Positions 11,203 to 19,222 of a DNA stretch of 19,354 bases are shown here, piece after piece. The stretch is from positions 1 to 19,354 of the forward strand of contig CAYFMH010000028.1 of NCBI GenBank assembly GCA_964344165.1. The letters are read 5' to 3'. The notes under the pieces were generated by a model that saw only the letters and a list, made by a program, of their open reading frames with translations, searched no databases and was not told where the DNA came from. Position 1 is the first letter of the stretch. Every line of letters begins with the position of its first letter. This DNA is from CAYFMH01 sp964344165 (GTDB lineage: Bacteria > Patescibacteriota > Gracilibacteria > UBA4473). The position numbers and the translations under genes were made by a program.

Positions 11203-13845
11203 CTATTTCTTCCCTTTCGCTTTCGTCGCTGTCTTAAACTCACACTTCTTCTTTTTGCTGTCATACGTCACTTGGAGTGTGTCTCCGTGAGTGACTTTTC
11301 CAGCAATGAGCTCTTCTACGAGTGGCATTTCAATTTTTTCTGATACCACACGTCGGACTTCTCGAGCTCCAAATTCAGGCTTGTAGGCAAGTTTTGCCAG
11401 AGCATTGATCGCTGATCCACCGACTCTGATCGTGATTTCTCGTTCGTGGAGGCGGTCTTGGAGTTCGGCCACTTGGAGTTCTACGATCGATTTGATTGCT
11501 TTTCGGTCCAGTGGTCGGAAGACAATGGTTGCATCGAGACGGTTGATAAATTCCGCCGGGAAGGTGTTTTTGAGATCTTTCATTACCTCATCTTTTACCA
11601 CATCAAATTCATGTTCATGTTCGGCGAGGTCTTTTTCGGTCGCGGCAAATCCGATGGCATTGGCTTCTTTTTGGAACCGGTGAGCTCCAATATTGGAAGT
11701 CAAAATCACCAGCGTATTTTTAAAGGATATTTTTCGTCCTTTCCCGTCGGTGAGCGTTCCGTCTTCTAGGATTTGCAAAAGTAAGTTGTGCACATCTTGG
11801 TGTGCTTTTTCAATTTCATCGAAGAGGATGACGGAGTATGGTTTTCGTCGTACTTTTTCGGTCAACTCCCCACCGCTCTCATATCCTACGTATCCAGCGG
11901 TTGCCCCCACGAGTCGACTGGCCGAGTGTCCGGCGGAGAATTCAGACATGTCGATTTTGACCAGCGCATTTTTGTCGTGGAAGACATCTTCGGCTAGCTG
12001 TTTGACGAGCTCAGTCTTCCCCACCCCAGTTGGCCCAAGGAAGAGAAACGCTCCCAGTGGTCGATTTGGATTCTGAAGTCCGACTCGAGCTCTTCGGATG
12101 GCTTTAGCAACCTCTCCGATTGCTTCTGTCTGATGGATAATCTTCTTTCCAAGAGATTTTTCTAGGTTTTTGAGCTGCCCCATCTCGTTATTCACAAGGG
12201 TAGAGACGAGGATGTCCGTCATTTGTTCGATGATATTGGCTACATCTGAGGATTCCACCTTTTGCATAGATTTTCTGTCAATTTTCCCAGTTTTTAGTTT
12301 TTGTAGCGCTTCTTCGAGTTCGATTTCTTTTTGGTGAAGCTGATTGGCTTTTTCATAATTTTGAGCGACGACGGCTTCTTCTTTTTTCTTCACGGTGTGT
12401 GAGAGTTTGGACCGAAGTTCTTTGATCTTTTTTCCGTTCTTTTTGTTCGTGATAGATTTGAGCGCACAGGCTTCATCGAGCACGTCGAGAGCTTTGTCCG
12501 GCAAAAATCGATCGTTGATATATCGGGAAGATAACTTTACAGACAGGTCGAGCGCTTCATCGGAGATAACCACTCCGTGAAAACTTTCATAGTGAGATCT
12601 GATTCCGTACATGATTTCTACGCATTCTGGGACCGTTGGTTCTGGCACATCGATTGCTTGAAACCGTCGAGAGAGGGCGGCATCTTTTTCTACGTATTTT
12701 TTATATTCGTCGACGGTGGTCGCTCCGATTACTTGGACCATCCCACGAGAGAGGGCTGGTTTGAGGATATTAGCCGCATCGAGAGATCCTTCGGCTGATC
12801 CGGCTCCGATGATCGTATGGAGCTCATCGATGAAGAGTACCACTTCATTTTCGGCCGCGGAGGCTTCGTCGATCACTCTTTTGAGCCGTTCTTCGAATTC
12901 TCCTCGATATTTGGTCCCGGCGATGAGATCAGACATCGAGAGTGAAAAAACTTGTTTGTCCAGCAAACAATCTGGCACGGTCCCATCGACGATTCTCTGG
13001 GCGAGTCCTTCCACGATCGCGGTTTTTCCTACTCCTGGATCTCCGAGGAGGATTGGGTTGTTTTTTGTTTTTCGGGCCAAAATTTGTACGGCACGAGCGA
13101 TTTCTCGGTCTCGACCGATGATTTTGTCCAACTTCCCGTTCATCGCTTCTTCTGTCAGATTGGTGCAGAAGTAGTCCAGAGCTAGTTTTTTCTTTTTTGG
13201 TGAGGTTGGTGTTTGAGCAGATTTTTTGTCAGTGCCCATAAACTGATCGCCACCTCCCATGGCTTTTTCTTCTCCTCCGAGTCCCATAAATACTCCCTGA
13301 AGTCCATTGAGCAGCGCTTCAATTTGTGATGGATTAGGCGGAGCGGCCACATTGGATCCTCCGGCGGTGTTTCGAGGGCTTTGCTGAAACAAATTTTCGA
13401 GATACTCTACCACGTTTTCTGATTTTACCATCAATGATTCTAGGATATGAATGGCTCCGGATTCTTTTTGGCGGACGAGAGCGTAGAGCAGGTGCTCAGA
13501 GTCAATCATCGGATGTCCAAAATCAAGAGCGGCTTGAGCGGCAGCTTCGATAGCTTTTTGAGAAAAAGGGGAGAGCAGAGTTTTTACCGCTTCTTCTTTC
13601 TCTTCTTTTTTATCTTTTTCAGTATTTAGGGTTGGATTTTTAAGTTCTTCGGCGATCCGGGCCGAATTCTCATAAGTCACCCCAAAGTTTCGCAGGACTC
13701 CGCCTCCGACGGATTTTGGTTGGCGTAAAATTCCAAGCAATAGGTGTTGAGTCTGGATTTGTCGTTCTCCAAATTTTTGCATTTCTTCTTGGGCAAGAAT
13801 GATGGAGTTTTTTGCGAAGTGAGTGAAGGAATCGAAGTGGCTCAT
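11203..13845 (-). CDS. clpC: ATP-dependent Clp protease ATPase subunit ClpC
   Basis: An 880-residue Hsp100 unfoldase that threads substrates into ClpP. The N-terminal Clp_N double repeat covers 1-150, then a long low-complexity linker (about 160-220). The first AAA+ domain has Walker A GDPGVGKT (268-275), pore loop KYRG (312-315) and Walker B VVLFIDELH (335-343). A short UVR-type middle segment (about 485-515), rather than a long ClpB coiled coil, points to ClpC. The second AAA+ domain has GPTGVGKT (604-611), pore loop GYVG (651-654), Walker B VILFDE (672-677) and sensor region FINRLD. IGF at 731-733 is in the place of the ClpP-docking tripeptide, so it likely works with a ClpP encoded elsewhere. 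The C-terminus is Lys-rich. Confidence 0.95.
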   Translation of the reverse strand: MSHFDSFTHFAKNSIILAQEEMQKFGERQIQTQHLLLGILRQPKSVGGGVLRNFGVTYENSARIAEELKNPTLNTEKDKKEEKEEAVKTLLSPFSQKAIEAAAQAALDFGHPMIDSEHLLYALVRQKESGAIHILESLMVKSENVVEYLENLFQQSPRNTAGGSNVAAPPNPSQIEALLNGLQGVFMGLGGEEKAMGGGDQFMGTDKKSAQTPTSPKKKKLALDYFCTNLTEEAMNGKLDKIIGRDREIARAVQILARKTKNNPILLGDPGVGKTAIVEGLAQRIVDGTVPDCLLDKQVFSLSMSDLIAGTKYRGEFEERLKRVIDEASAAENEVVLFIDELHTIIGAGSAEGSLDAANILKPALSRGMVQVIGATTVDEYKKYVEKDAALSRRFQAIDVPEPTVPECVEIMYGIRSHYESFHGVVISDEALDLSVKLSSRYINDRFLPDKALDVLDEACALKSITNKKNGKKIKELRSKLSHTVKKKEEAVVAQNYEKANQLHQKEIELEEALQKLKTGKIDRKSMQKVESSDVANIIEQMTDILVSTLVNNEMGQLKNLEKSLGKKIIHQTEAIGEVAKAIRRARVGLQNPNRPLGAFLFLGPTGVGKTELVKQLAEDVFHDKNALVKIDMSEFSAGHSASRLVGATAGYVGYESGGELTEKVRRKPYSVILFDEIEKAHQDVHNLLLQILEDGTLTDGKGRKISFKNTLVILTSNIGAHRFQKEANAIGFAATEKDLAEHEHEFDVVKDEVMKDLKNTFPAEFINRLDATIVFRPLDRKAIKSIVELQVAELQDRLHEREITIRVGGSAINALAKLAYKPEFGAREVRRVVSEKIEMPLVEELIAGKVTHGDTLQVTYDSKKKKCEFKTATKAKGKK

Positions 13846-13983
13846 GGAAATAGTTATTAGTTTTTAGATCTTAGTTTTTAGTGAAAAATTTATTTAATGT
13901 AATTTAAGATCGGTAGATTTTAACTGAAAATGCTTAAAAAAGCAATAAAACACGCTTGATTATGTGACATGAAGATGGTGTAG

Positions 13984-14295
13984 TCACTCTTCTTTTATAA
14001 AAAACTGAGGAGATGGCTGAACAATCATTTCTTTGGACTGAGGTGTTTTTGAGATGAAGTCACGAGATTGAGCTTTGGCTATCTGTGCGTCTAATTGATT
14101 GATGATCTGGGCTATTTCCATAGATTTTTCGTTCTCCTTGGTAAACACATATCCCTGCATATGTACGTAGTTCATAAGAAAAAGCTGAAGGCTCCCAAGA
14201 AAAATCGCAAAAGCAAAACAAAATCCGAGCAGCAAACGCTGGGTTTGGAGGGCGACGAGAGAGAGTCGACTTCGCTTTTTGGCAAATAAAAACAT
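13984..14295 (-). CDS. Small membrane protein with FtsL/DivIC-like topology
   Basis: A 103-residue protein: a short basic N-terminus (about 1-20), one transmembrane helix (about 22-42), then an extracytoplasmic segment with a predicted short coiled coil (IAQIINQLDAQIAKAQS) and a polar tail. This layout is that of the divisome proteins FtsL and DivIC, which link FtsB/FtsQ to the septal synthase, but no sequence signature confirms it. It lies between tsf and clpC in the same orientation with gaps of 90 and 138 bp, so co-transcription is possible. Confidence 0.55.
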   Translation of the reverse strand: MFLFAKKRSRLSLVALQTQRLLLGFCFAFAIFLGSLQLFLMNYVHMQGYVFTKENEKSMEIAQIINQLDAQIAKAQSRDFISKTPQSKEMIVQPSPQFFIKEE

Positions 14296-14385
14296 GGCGC
14301 TTCGCGAAATTAAAAATGAAAGATCAAAAATTAAAAATTTATTCCTTTATTTTGAATTTTGAACTTTGAATTTTGCATTAACTTT

Positions 14386-15147
14386 TTACACTGCTCCTCG
14401 GATAAATCCAACTAATTTGGCATCTCCCAGATACTGCTCGACGGTCATAGATGGATCTTTTACAAAAGGCTGAGAAGACAGGGCTCTCTCGGCACAGAAT
14501 TTTTTTACTTTTCCTTCTACGATTTTATCAATGATTTGTTCTGGTTTGCCTTCGTTTTTGAGCTGTTCGACGTAGATTTCTTTTTCTTTGGCAATGTCTT
14601 CAGCAGGGACGTCTGCTGGATTGGCGACTTGTGGATTCATGGCGACCGCGTGCATGGCGAGGTCTTTTGCCATTTCTTCAGTTCCTCCATCGAGAGCGAC
14701 GAGGGCTCCGAGTTTTCCGTTTGAGTGCACATATCCGCCGACGGTGTTTCCTCCTTCGATCGTTTGGATATCTCCGAGTACGATGTTTTCTCCGATTGAT
14801 TGGATTTTATCAGTTTTTACAGATTCGAAATAAGATTTGGCTTCTTCTGCGTTATTATCAGCTTTTTCAGCAATTTCTTTGGCAAGACCTTGAAATTCCT
14901 CGTTTCGAGCAACAAAATCAGTTTCACAGAGGAGCTTGATCATGGCTCGTCCAGAGAGAGCGATAAGTCCTTCTCCGGTAGATCGATCCGCTTTTTCTCC
15001 AGCTTTGGCTTCTCCTCTTTTTCGGAGAAGTTCTACGGCGGCGTCCATATCACCGTTGGCTTCGGCTAGGGCTTTTTTACAAGCCATCATACCGACTCCG
15101 GTTTTGTCTCGGAGTGTTTTTACATCGGCAGCAGAAACATCAGTCAT
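14386..15147 (-). CDS. tsf: Elongation factor Ts
   Basis: EF-Ts releases GDP from EF-Tu during translation. The 253-residue protein has the N-terminal UBA-like domain (VKTLRDKTGVGMMACKKAL, about 9-27), the TDFV motif at 76-79 that contacts EF-Tu, and two halves of the core domain with the family's C-terminal segment SQPFVKDPSMTVEQYL (about 224-239). Its length is between short thermophile forms and the E. coli form (about 283). It lies in the usual rpsB-tsf neighbourhood, but with a membrane-protein gene inserted between the two and a 251-bp gap before it. Confidence 0.95.
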   Translation of the reverse strand: MTDVSAADVKTLRDKTGVGMMACKKALAEANGDMDAAVELLRKRGEAKAGEKADRSTGEGLIALSGRAMIKLLCETDFVARNEEFQGLAKEIAEKADNNAEEAKSYFESVKTDKIQSIGENIVLGDIQTIEGGNTVGGYVHSNGKLGALVALDGGTEEMAKDLAMHAVAMNPQVANPADVPAEDIAKEKEIYVEQLKNEGKPEQIIDKIVEGKVKKFCAERALSSQPFVKDPSMTVEQYLGDAKLVGFIRGAV

Positions 15148-15187
15148 TTTTTTGGGGTTAGAGAATAGTTATTAGTTATTAGAACTT

Positions 15188-15230
15188 CAGCCTTCATTTC
15201 TTTTTAAATTATAGTTACAAACTTCAGTCT
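15188..15230. repeat. Dispersed hairpin repeat, degenerate copy D
   Basis: AGCCTTCATTTC...ACAAACTTCAG resembles copies A-C with mismatches; the CCCGAG palindrome follows immediately. Confidence 0.4.
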
Positions 15231-15234
15231 TCGT

Positions 15235-15250
15235 TCCCGAGTACTCGGGA
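15235..15250. repeat. CCCGAG palindrome, copy 2
   Basis: TCCCGAGTACTCGGGA, a perfect 16-bp palindrome in the 251-bp gap upstream of tsf. Confidence 0.65.
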
Positions 15251-15398
15251 CGGACAGGTCGGCCGACAAGTAGAACTTGGTTTCTTAGAAAGTTTTCCTA
15301 AGGTTGAAAAGTGGCCGGATTTTATAAATTTCAAAAGGAAAAGCAAATCAAAAAATATTGATTTCCATATCGCAAAGATTGGATAGAAAAAGGAAGAA

Positions 15399-15902
15399 TT
15401 AATCAAAATTTAACTTCTTCGCAATTCGCCCAATGAGTGGCACCTCCCAAAATCTTCCTTCTACTGAGTTCACAATTCCGAGGATCACAAACACAACATA
15501 AATAAGGAGAATAATCAGCTCGAGTACCCAGTGAATAAATCCAAAGAAACTAAAAACCAAATAACAGATACAGAGGACGAGTCCTTGTTTCCCGTGAAAT
15601 TGGCAGAATTCTGATTTTTGCTTCAACACCAATGGTAAAATACAGAAAAAGAGAATGTAACCAATGGCTGAAAGGGTTCTTTCTCCTTTTGTAATTTCTC
15701 CTTCTTTTTTTTCTTCAATATTACTTTCTGCCTCAAGCTCTTTATTGGCTTTCTCTACAGCTTTGGCCTCATCTACTTTGTCCCCAACTTTATCAATCGC
15801 ATCTTTTTCTTCAGTTTTTTTATCTTCTACTTCTTCAATGTGGACATCTCCAGCCTCTTTTTTTTCTTCTTTTTCGGAAGCGGCGGCTTTTTCTTCAGCC
15901 AT
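15399..15902 (-). CDS. DUF4870-like membrane protein with acidic N-terminal extension
   Basis: A 167-residue protein. The first 75 residues are almost only charged residues and Ala (Glu/Lys-rich, likely coiled or disordered). From about 75 the GERTLSAIGYILFFCILPLVLK start and the SEFCQFHGKQGLVL segment match the Tic20/DUF4870 type of three-helix membrane domain. Function is unknown. It is placed between rpsB (28 bp upstream) and tsf in the same direction, so it is probably translated from the rpsB transcript. The charged extension would be cytoplasmic if the domain has the usual orientation. Confidence 0.75.
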   Translation of the reverse strand: MAEEKAAASEKEEKKEAGDVHIEEVEDKKTEEKDAIDKVGDKVDEAKAVEKANKELEAESNIEEKKEGEITKGERTLSAIGYILFFCILPLVLKQKSEFCQFHGKQGLVLCICYLVFSFFGFIHWVLELIILLIYVVFVILGIVNSVEGRFWEVPLIGRIAKKLNFD

Positions 15903-15930
15903 TTTTTTGTTTTTTTAAGAAATACACCTC

Positions 15931-16599
15931 TTATGTTAGAGGTTCCAATAATTTTTTCAACAAAAATCGAATTGATTTTATCGAATCATCATTTCCTGGG
16001 ATAGGAAAATCAATATTATCTGGGTTGGCATTGGCATCTACTAGAGCAATGACAGTGGCTTTTGCATTTTTGGCCTCTTCGATCGCCAGACGATCTATGA
16101 CTGCATCAAGCACAATCACTACTTGTGGAACTTTGCGCATTTCTGCCACCCCTCGATAAGAAACATCCAATTTTTCTAACTCTTTTTTAAACTTAGCCAC
16201 TTCTTTTTTGGTGTACTTTTTGATTTCTCCTGTTTCAAATTGGGATTTTAAGTTTAAATAATGATCAATTCTTTTTCTTTGCTCTGTAAAATTCGTAAGC
16301 AAGCCAGGTATCCATTTTTGATCCACATAAAAATAGTTGGTTGGAGCCACTTGTGATTGGATTTCAATAGCAATCTGAGGTTTTGTTCCTACAAAAAGCA
16401 CTTTCTCATTTCGAGACTTTGCTCCAGCAAGAAATTTTTGGACGCTTTCCAGTACTTCAGCCGTTTTTTCTAGATTAAAAATGTGCACTCCATCTTTTTT
16501 GGTGTGCAAATACGGCTTCATTTTTGGATTCCATCGCTCAGCTTTGTGTCCGATATGAACTTGGTTTTGAAAAAGGTCTTTTACGGCGGTTGTGGTCAT
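15931..16599 (-). CDS. rpsB: 30S ribosomal protein S2
   Basis: S2 binds the small subunit between head and body late in assembly. The 222-residue protein shows the family start FQNQVHIGHKAERWNPKMKPYL (about 10-31), GVHIFNLEKT (37-46), VLFVGTKPQ (67-75), the KWIPGLLTNF segment (94-103), and the ALVDANANPDNIDFPIPGNDDS signature (about 187-208). It lacks the C-terminal extension of many bacterial S2 proteins. A promoter lies 35-62 bp upstream. First gene of the leftward rpsB-tsf-clpC cluster. Confidence 0.96.
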   Translation of the reverse strand: MTTTAVKDLFQNQVHIGHKAERWNPKMKPYLHTKKDGVHIFNLEKTAEVLESVQKFLAGAKSRNEKVLFVGTKPQIAIEIQSQVAPTNYFYVDQKWIPGLLTNFTEQRKRIDHYLNLKSQFETGEIKKYTKKEVAKFKKELEKLDVSYRGVAEMRKVPQVVIVLDAVIDRLAIEEAKNAKATVIALVDANANPDNIDFPIPGNDDSIKSIRFLLKKLLEPLT

Positions 16600-16633
16600 G
16601 AACTTGCTAAGTATTAAAGGATAAAGCTGCCAG

Positions 16634-16661
16634 ATAATAATAGAAAAATTATTTGTGGCAA
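16634..16661 (-). promoter_or_regulatory. Promoter of rpsB
   Basis: Minus-strand TTGCCA (16656-16661), 16 bp, TATTAT (16634-16639). The leader to the ATG at 16599 would be about 28 nt. Confidence 0.55.
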
Positions 16662-16906
16662 ATTTTTTTTAGAAAAAAGCTAAAAAAATCAGGTAATTAT
16701 CATTTTTTTTATACATTTTTTTGTTACAAAAGTTTTGTTGATTGTTATTGTTGAGCCATATTATTGTATAAAAAATTTATTCATATGTGAATCATTTGTA
16801 TAAAAAAATTGTTCTAAATTGAAAAAAAATAAGGTTCATGTTAGTTTTTTTAATTCATTTTCTTGGCTTAAATAAGACAAATTATGTATTTTCTTCAAAA
16901 AAAAGT

Positions 16907-16935
16907 TTGACTTTTTTGTTTTAAACGAATAAATT
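16907..16935 (+). promoter_or_regulatory. Promoter of the HTH-nucleotidyltransferase gene
   Basis: TTGACT (16907-16912), 17 bp, TAAATT (16930-16935), about 30 bp before the ATG. Confidence 0.5.
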
Positions 16936-16965
16936 TTTTGCACTTACTATTTTTGCGCAAAAAAA

Positions 16966-17541
16966 ATGCTCAAAAAAATTTTTGGCTCCGGCACTCGGGT
17001 AAAACTTTTTCGACAGTTTCTTATGCACCCAGATGATGAATTCTTTATTCGTGAATTGACACGAGTTTTGGATGAGCAGATCAATTCTCTTCGTCGAGAA
17101 CTTCAGAATCTAGAAGCCATCGGAATGCTCAAATCAAAAGATAGAAATCGAAAAAAGTATTACCAAGTAAATCCACACTTTGCGCTTCTGCATGAATTGA
17201 CAAGCTTGGTAAGAAAAACAGATACCGCTTCACAACAGCTTCTCAAAAAATTATCAAAACTGGGAGATGTGGACATCCTTATTTTGACCGGAACCTTTAT
17301 CGATAAAGAAAATAGTGACACTGATATCTTTATCGTTGGAAACATTAATAAATCAGTGATTGAAAAATTCCTTACGGAAAACTTCCCAGAAGATAATATC
17401 AAATACGCGCTCATGACTCGAGAAGATTTCTTGTATCGAGTCACGCTCAAGGATAAGTTTGTGACTAAGCTTTTTGGAGAAAAAGACAATTTAATCCTCA
17501 AAAACAAGCTTAAAAAGGACACCGCTCCACTGGTAGCATAA
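16966..17541 (+). CDS. Winged-helix regulator fused to a nucleotidyltransferase-like domain
   Basis: A 191-residue protein. Residues 1-70 form a winged helix-turn-helix (FFIRELTRVLDEQINSLRRELQNLEAIGMLKS, then a wing with KKYYQVN), similar to ArsR/MarR-type DNA binders. Residues 100-190 look like a minimal nucleotidyltransferase fold: LTGTF (107-111) and SDTD with Asp118 and Asp120 match the G[ST]...DxD metal-binding pattern. A third catalytic Asp is not obvious. Proteins of this architecture occur in CPR genomes; their target is unknown to me, and autoregulation or nucleotide-modification of a protein or RNA is possible. It precedes rplS by about 110 bp. Confidence 0.75.
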   Translation: MLKKIFGSGTRVKLFRQFLMHPDDEFFIRELTRVLDEQINSLRRELQNLEAIGMLKSKDRNRKKYYQVNPHFALLHELTSLVRKTDTASQQLLKKLSKLGDVDILILTGTFIDKENSDTDIFIVGNINKSVIEKFLTENFPEDNIKYALMTREDFLYRVTLKDKFVTKLFGEKDNLILKNKLKKDTAPLVA

Positions 17542-17650
17542 TCAATGTTTTGGTTGTTTATTCGTGATTTTAGTTTTTTTAGGCAAAAAAAGTTTGCCAT
17601 CATTAATTTTGTTTCTATAATCCCGCCCGGTTTTAACAAATTCATAAAAA

Positions 17651-18304
17651 ATGACAGACCTCGTCGCTACGTATTCGAAAAAATTTTGTAAACCTTCTGT
17701 GCCAGAATTAAAGCCAGGATATCAGGTGCGAGTACATCAAAAAATTAAAGAAGGAAATAAAGAAAGAGTCCAGGTTTTTGAGGGGATGATAATCCGAAAA
17801 AATGCTGGTCAGGGGGTCAGTGAAACTTTTACCGTCCGAAAAATATCGGAAGGAATTGGAGTTGAAAAAATCTTTCCGATTCATTCTCCAACCATTGTAA
17901 AGATTGACGTAGTACGAGCTCACAAGGTTCGACGAGCTAAACTGCATTATTTGCGAGATCTTTCTGGAAAAGCGCTCCGACTCAAAGAGGTAGAATTAAA
18001 ATTAGAAGAAAAGAAATTTGAAGTGGCTCCTGCTAAAAAAGAGGAAGCAGTAGATACTCCTGAAATAACGGCCGAAGCGCCCCCTCCAGTAGCAGAGATA
18101 CCAACCGAGCCAGTGACGCAATCTGAAGAGACTTCTTCAGAAGAACTGGCTGCTAAAAACCCTGGGCCAGCCGCTACAGAACCTACTTCAGAAAAAGATA
18201 AAGCTCCTGCTGTTATTCCGGAAGCGGCCGAGGAATCTCTTAAAGAAGAGGCTAAAGCCGAAACAGAGGTATCAACCACTGAAGAAGGCGAAAAGAAAGA
18301 ATGA
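17651..18304 (+). CDS. rplS: 50S ribosomal protein L19 with long acidic C-terminal extension
   Basis: L19 sits at the subunit interface of the 50S particle. Residues 1-112 are a standard L19: KPGYQVRVHQKIKEGNKER (21-39), VQVFEGMIIRK (40-50), FTVRKISEGIGVEKIFPIHSP (60-80) and the basic end VVRAHKVRRAKLHYLRDLSGKA (87-108). L19 normally ends near residue 115. Here a further 100 residues, rich in Glu, Ala, Pro, Thr and Lys and probably disordered, are appended in frame, ending in GEKKE and TGA. The extension has the same base composition style as the rest of the gene. No Shine-Dalgarno at the ATG. TGA as stop argues against a UGA-recoding lineage such as Gracilibacteria. Confidence 0.95.
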   Translation: MTDLVATYSKKFCKPSVPELKPGYQVRVHQKIKEGNKERVQVFEGMIIRKNAGQGVSETFTVRKISEGIGVEKIFPIHSPTIVKIDVVRAHKVRRAKLHYLRDLSGKALRLKEVELKLEEKKFEVAPAKKEEAVDTPEITAEAPPPVAEIPTEPVTQSEETSSEELAAKNPGPAATEPTSEKDKAPAVIPEAAEESLKEEAKAETEVSTTEEGEKKE

Positions 18305-18347
18305 ATAATAACAATTTTAGATCATAAAGTTCCACGATGGGGGTTTT

Positions 18348-18747
18348 TTATCTGTAGTATGGATCACGAAGACACATGATCTCTAGATATATAAATCCTC
18401 CTTGGATTACAATAAGAATCCAATCCACGTCTGTAAGCGCTCCAAGGAGACCGAGGATACTAAAAACCATGTAGACAATGACGGACCATTTTTTACCCTG
18501 AAAAATTGATCGAATAATCCAGAAGTGAAGCACTACCAGGAGGATATAAAATAAGTCCAAATCTACTGATAAAAGTTATAATAGTGCTGGCTTCTTCTGG
18601 AAGGGCATCGATCAGTCCAATGCTAGCTCCGGTAAGGATCAGAACGAGTAGCAGAAATAGAAGAATTATCTCAATAGCTAAACTGATAGAACCGAGAACT
18701 CCGAGCGTAGTTCCTTGCCAAGGACGGATAACTTTTTTTGCATTCAT
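18348..18747 (-). pseudogene. Four-helix membrane protein gene split by a frameshift
   Basis: The first part starts at the ATG at 18747 (MNAKKVIRPWQGTTLGVLG, then two hydrophobic helices) and runs out of its natural frame near 18570. The second part, in the next frame to TAA at 18348, holds WIIRSIFQGKKW, two further helices and the ending LRDPYYR. Joined, they give about 132 residues with four transmembrane helices, a layout I associate with small CPR membrane proteins that start KKxRPWQGTTLG. The span is 400 bp, one more than a multiple of three; removing one T from the coding-strand T4 run (about 18571-18574) restores one frame. Either a sequencing/assembly error or a real break. Function unknown. 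Confidence 0.65.
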
Positions 18748-18911
18748 TTTTTTGTAGGATTAAGTTGTCTTTTATTTTATGGAGAAGAAAAAGAAAAAGC
18801 AAAATTTGCTTCTTTTGTAATTTTCTGAATAATGCTCTGGCTCTTTTTTGGAAGCTAGAAGCTTTAATTTTGAATTTAAAAAAGAAACAAGATTTTATCT
18901 ATCAGGTTAAA

Positions 18912-18936
18912 CTTAAGGACAGATGAAATTTTGAAG
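18912..18936 (+). repeat. Short motif shared by the regions upstream of both tRNA genes
   Basis: AAGGACAGATGAAATTTTGA resembles 7237-7255, with one-base gaps. Both lie about 70-90 bp before a tRNA gene. Confidence 0.35.
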
Positions 18937-18960
18937 CTGAGTGAAGATGGAGTAGACGAA

Positions 18961-18978
18961 GTCCCGAGTCCTCGGGAC
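18961..18978. repeat. CCCGAG palindrome, copy 3
   Basis: GTCCCGAG TC CTCGGGAC, 27 bp before tRNA-Trp. Confidence 0.65.
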
Positions 18979-19005
18979 GAAGTCAACGGAGCCTTTCAGC
19001 GAAGC

Positions 19006-19079
19006 AGGCGCGTAGTTCAGTGGTAGAACAGGGGCCTCCAAAGCCCAAAATGAGGGTTCGATTCCTTCCGCGCCTGCCA
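19006..19079 (+). tRNA. tRNA-Trp (anticodon CCA)
   Basis: Acceptor stem AGGCGCG (19006-19012) pairs with CGCGCCT (19069-19075), discriminator G at 19076, encoded CCA at 19077-19079. The anticodon loop CTCCAAA gives anticodon CCA, and the T loop is TTCGATT. The first anticodon-stem pair is a G-A mismatch. Confidence 0.95.
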
Positions 19080-19081
19080 TC

Positions 19082-19111
19082 GTCGAAAACGATTTCGACA
19101 TTCCGTTTTTT
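19082..19111 (+). terminator. Hairpin directly after tRNA-Trp
   Basis: GTCGAAA (19082-19088), loop ACGA, TTTCGAC (19093-19099), then six T after a 6-nt gap. A plausible but imperfect intrinsic terminator. Confidence 0.45.
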
Positions 19112-19204
19112 CTCCGTTTCACTTCAAAAAAAGCTCCATTTGCTCCATCATCTTCTCCTCTCAAAATTTCACGCCTAATCGGTCATAAAATTTTGGTTGA
19201 TTTC

Positions 19205-19222
19205 ATCCCGAGTTCTCGGGAT
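19205..19222. repeat. CCCGAG palindrome, copy 4
   Basis: ATCCCGAG TT CTCGGGAT, followed by AAAATTTTG and a T run, and preceded by a second copy of ATAAAATTTTG. No gene is seen in 19112-19354. Confidence 0.6.

Larger units (their letters stand above)
16600..16965. other. AT-rich divergent intergenic region
   Basis: It holds promoters for both directions (16634-16661 leftward, 16907-16935 rightward). The middle, about 16670-16900, is very AT-rich with TATTGTATAAAAAA-type words repeated near 16760 and 16795; no gene is seen. Confidence 0.5.

Noticed and set aside
11405..13185. Several plus-strand ORFs opposite clpC
   Set aside because: They are antisense shadows of a clearly conserved gene with no motifs of their own.
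18913..19164. Minus-strand ORF over tRNA-Trp with AEGIEPSFWALEAPVLPLNYA
   Set aside because: Same artefact: antisense reading of a tRNA.
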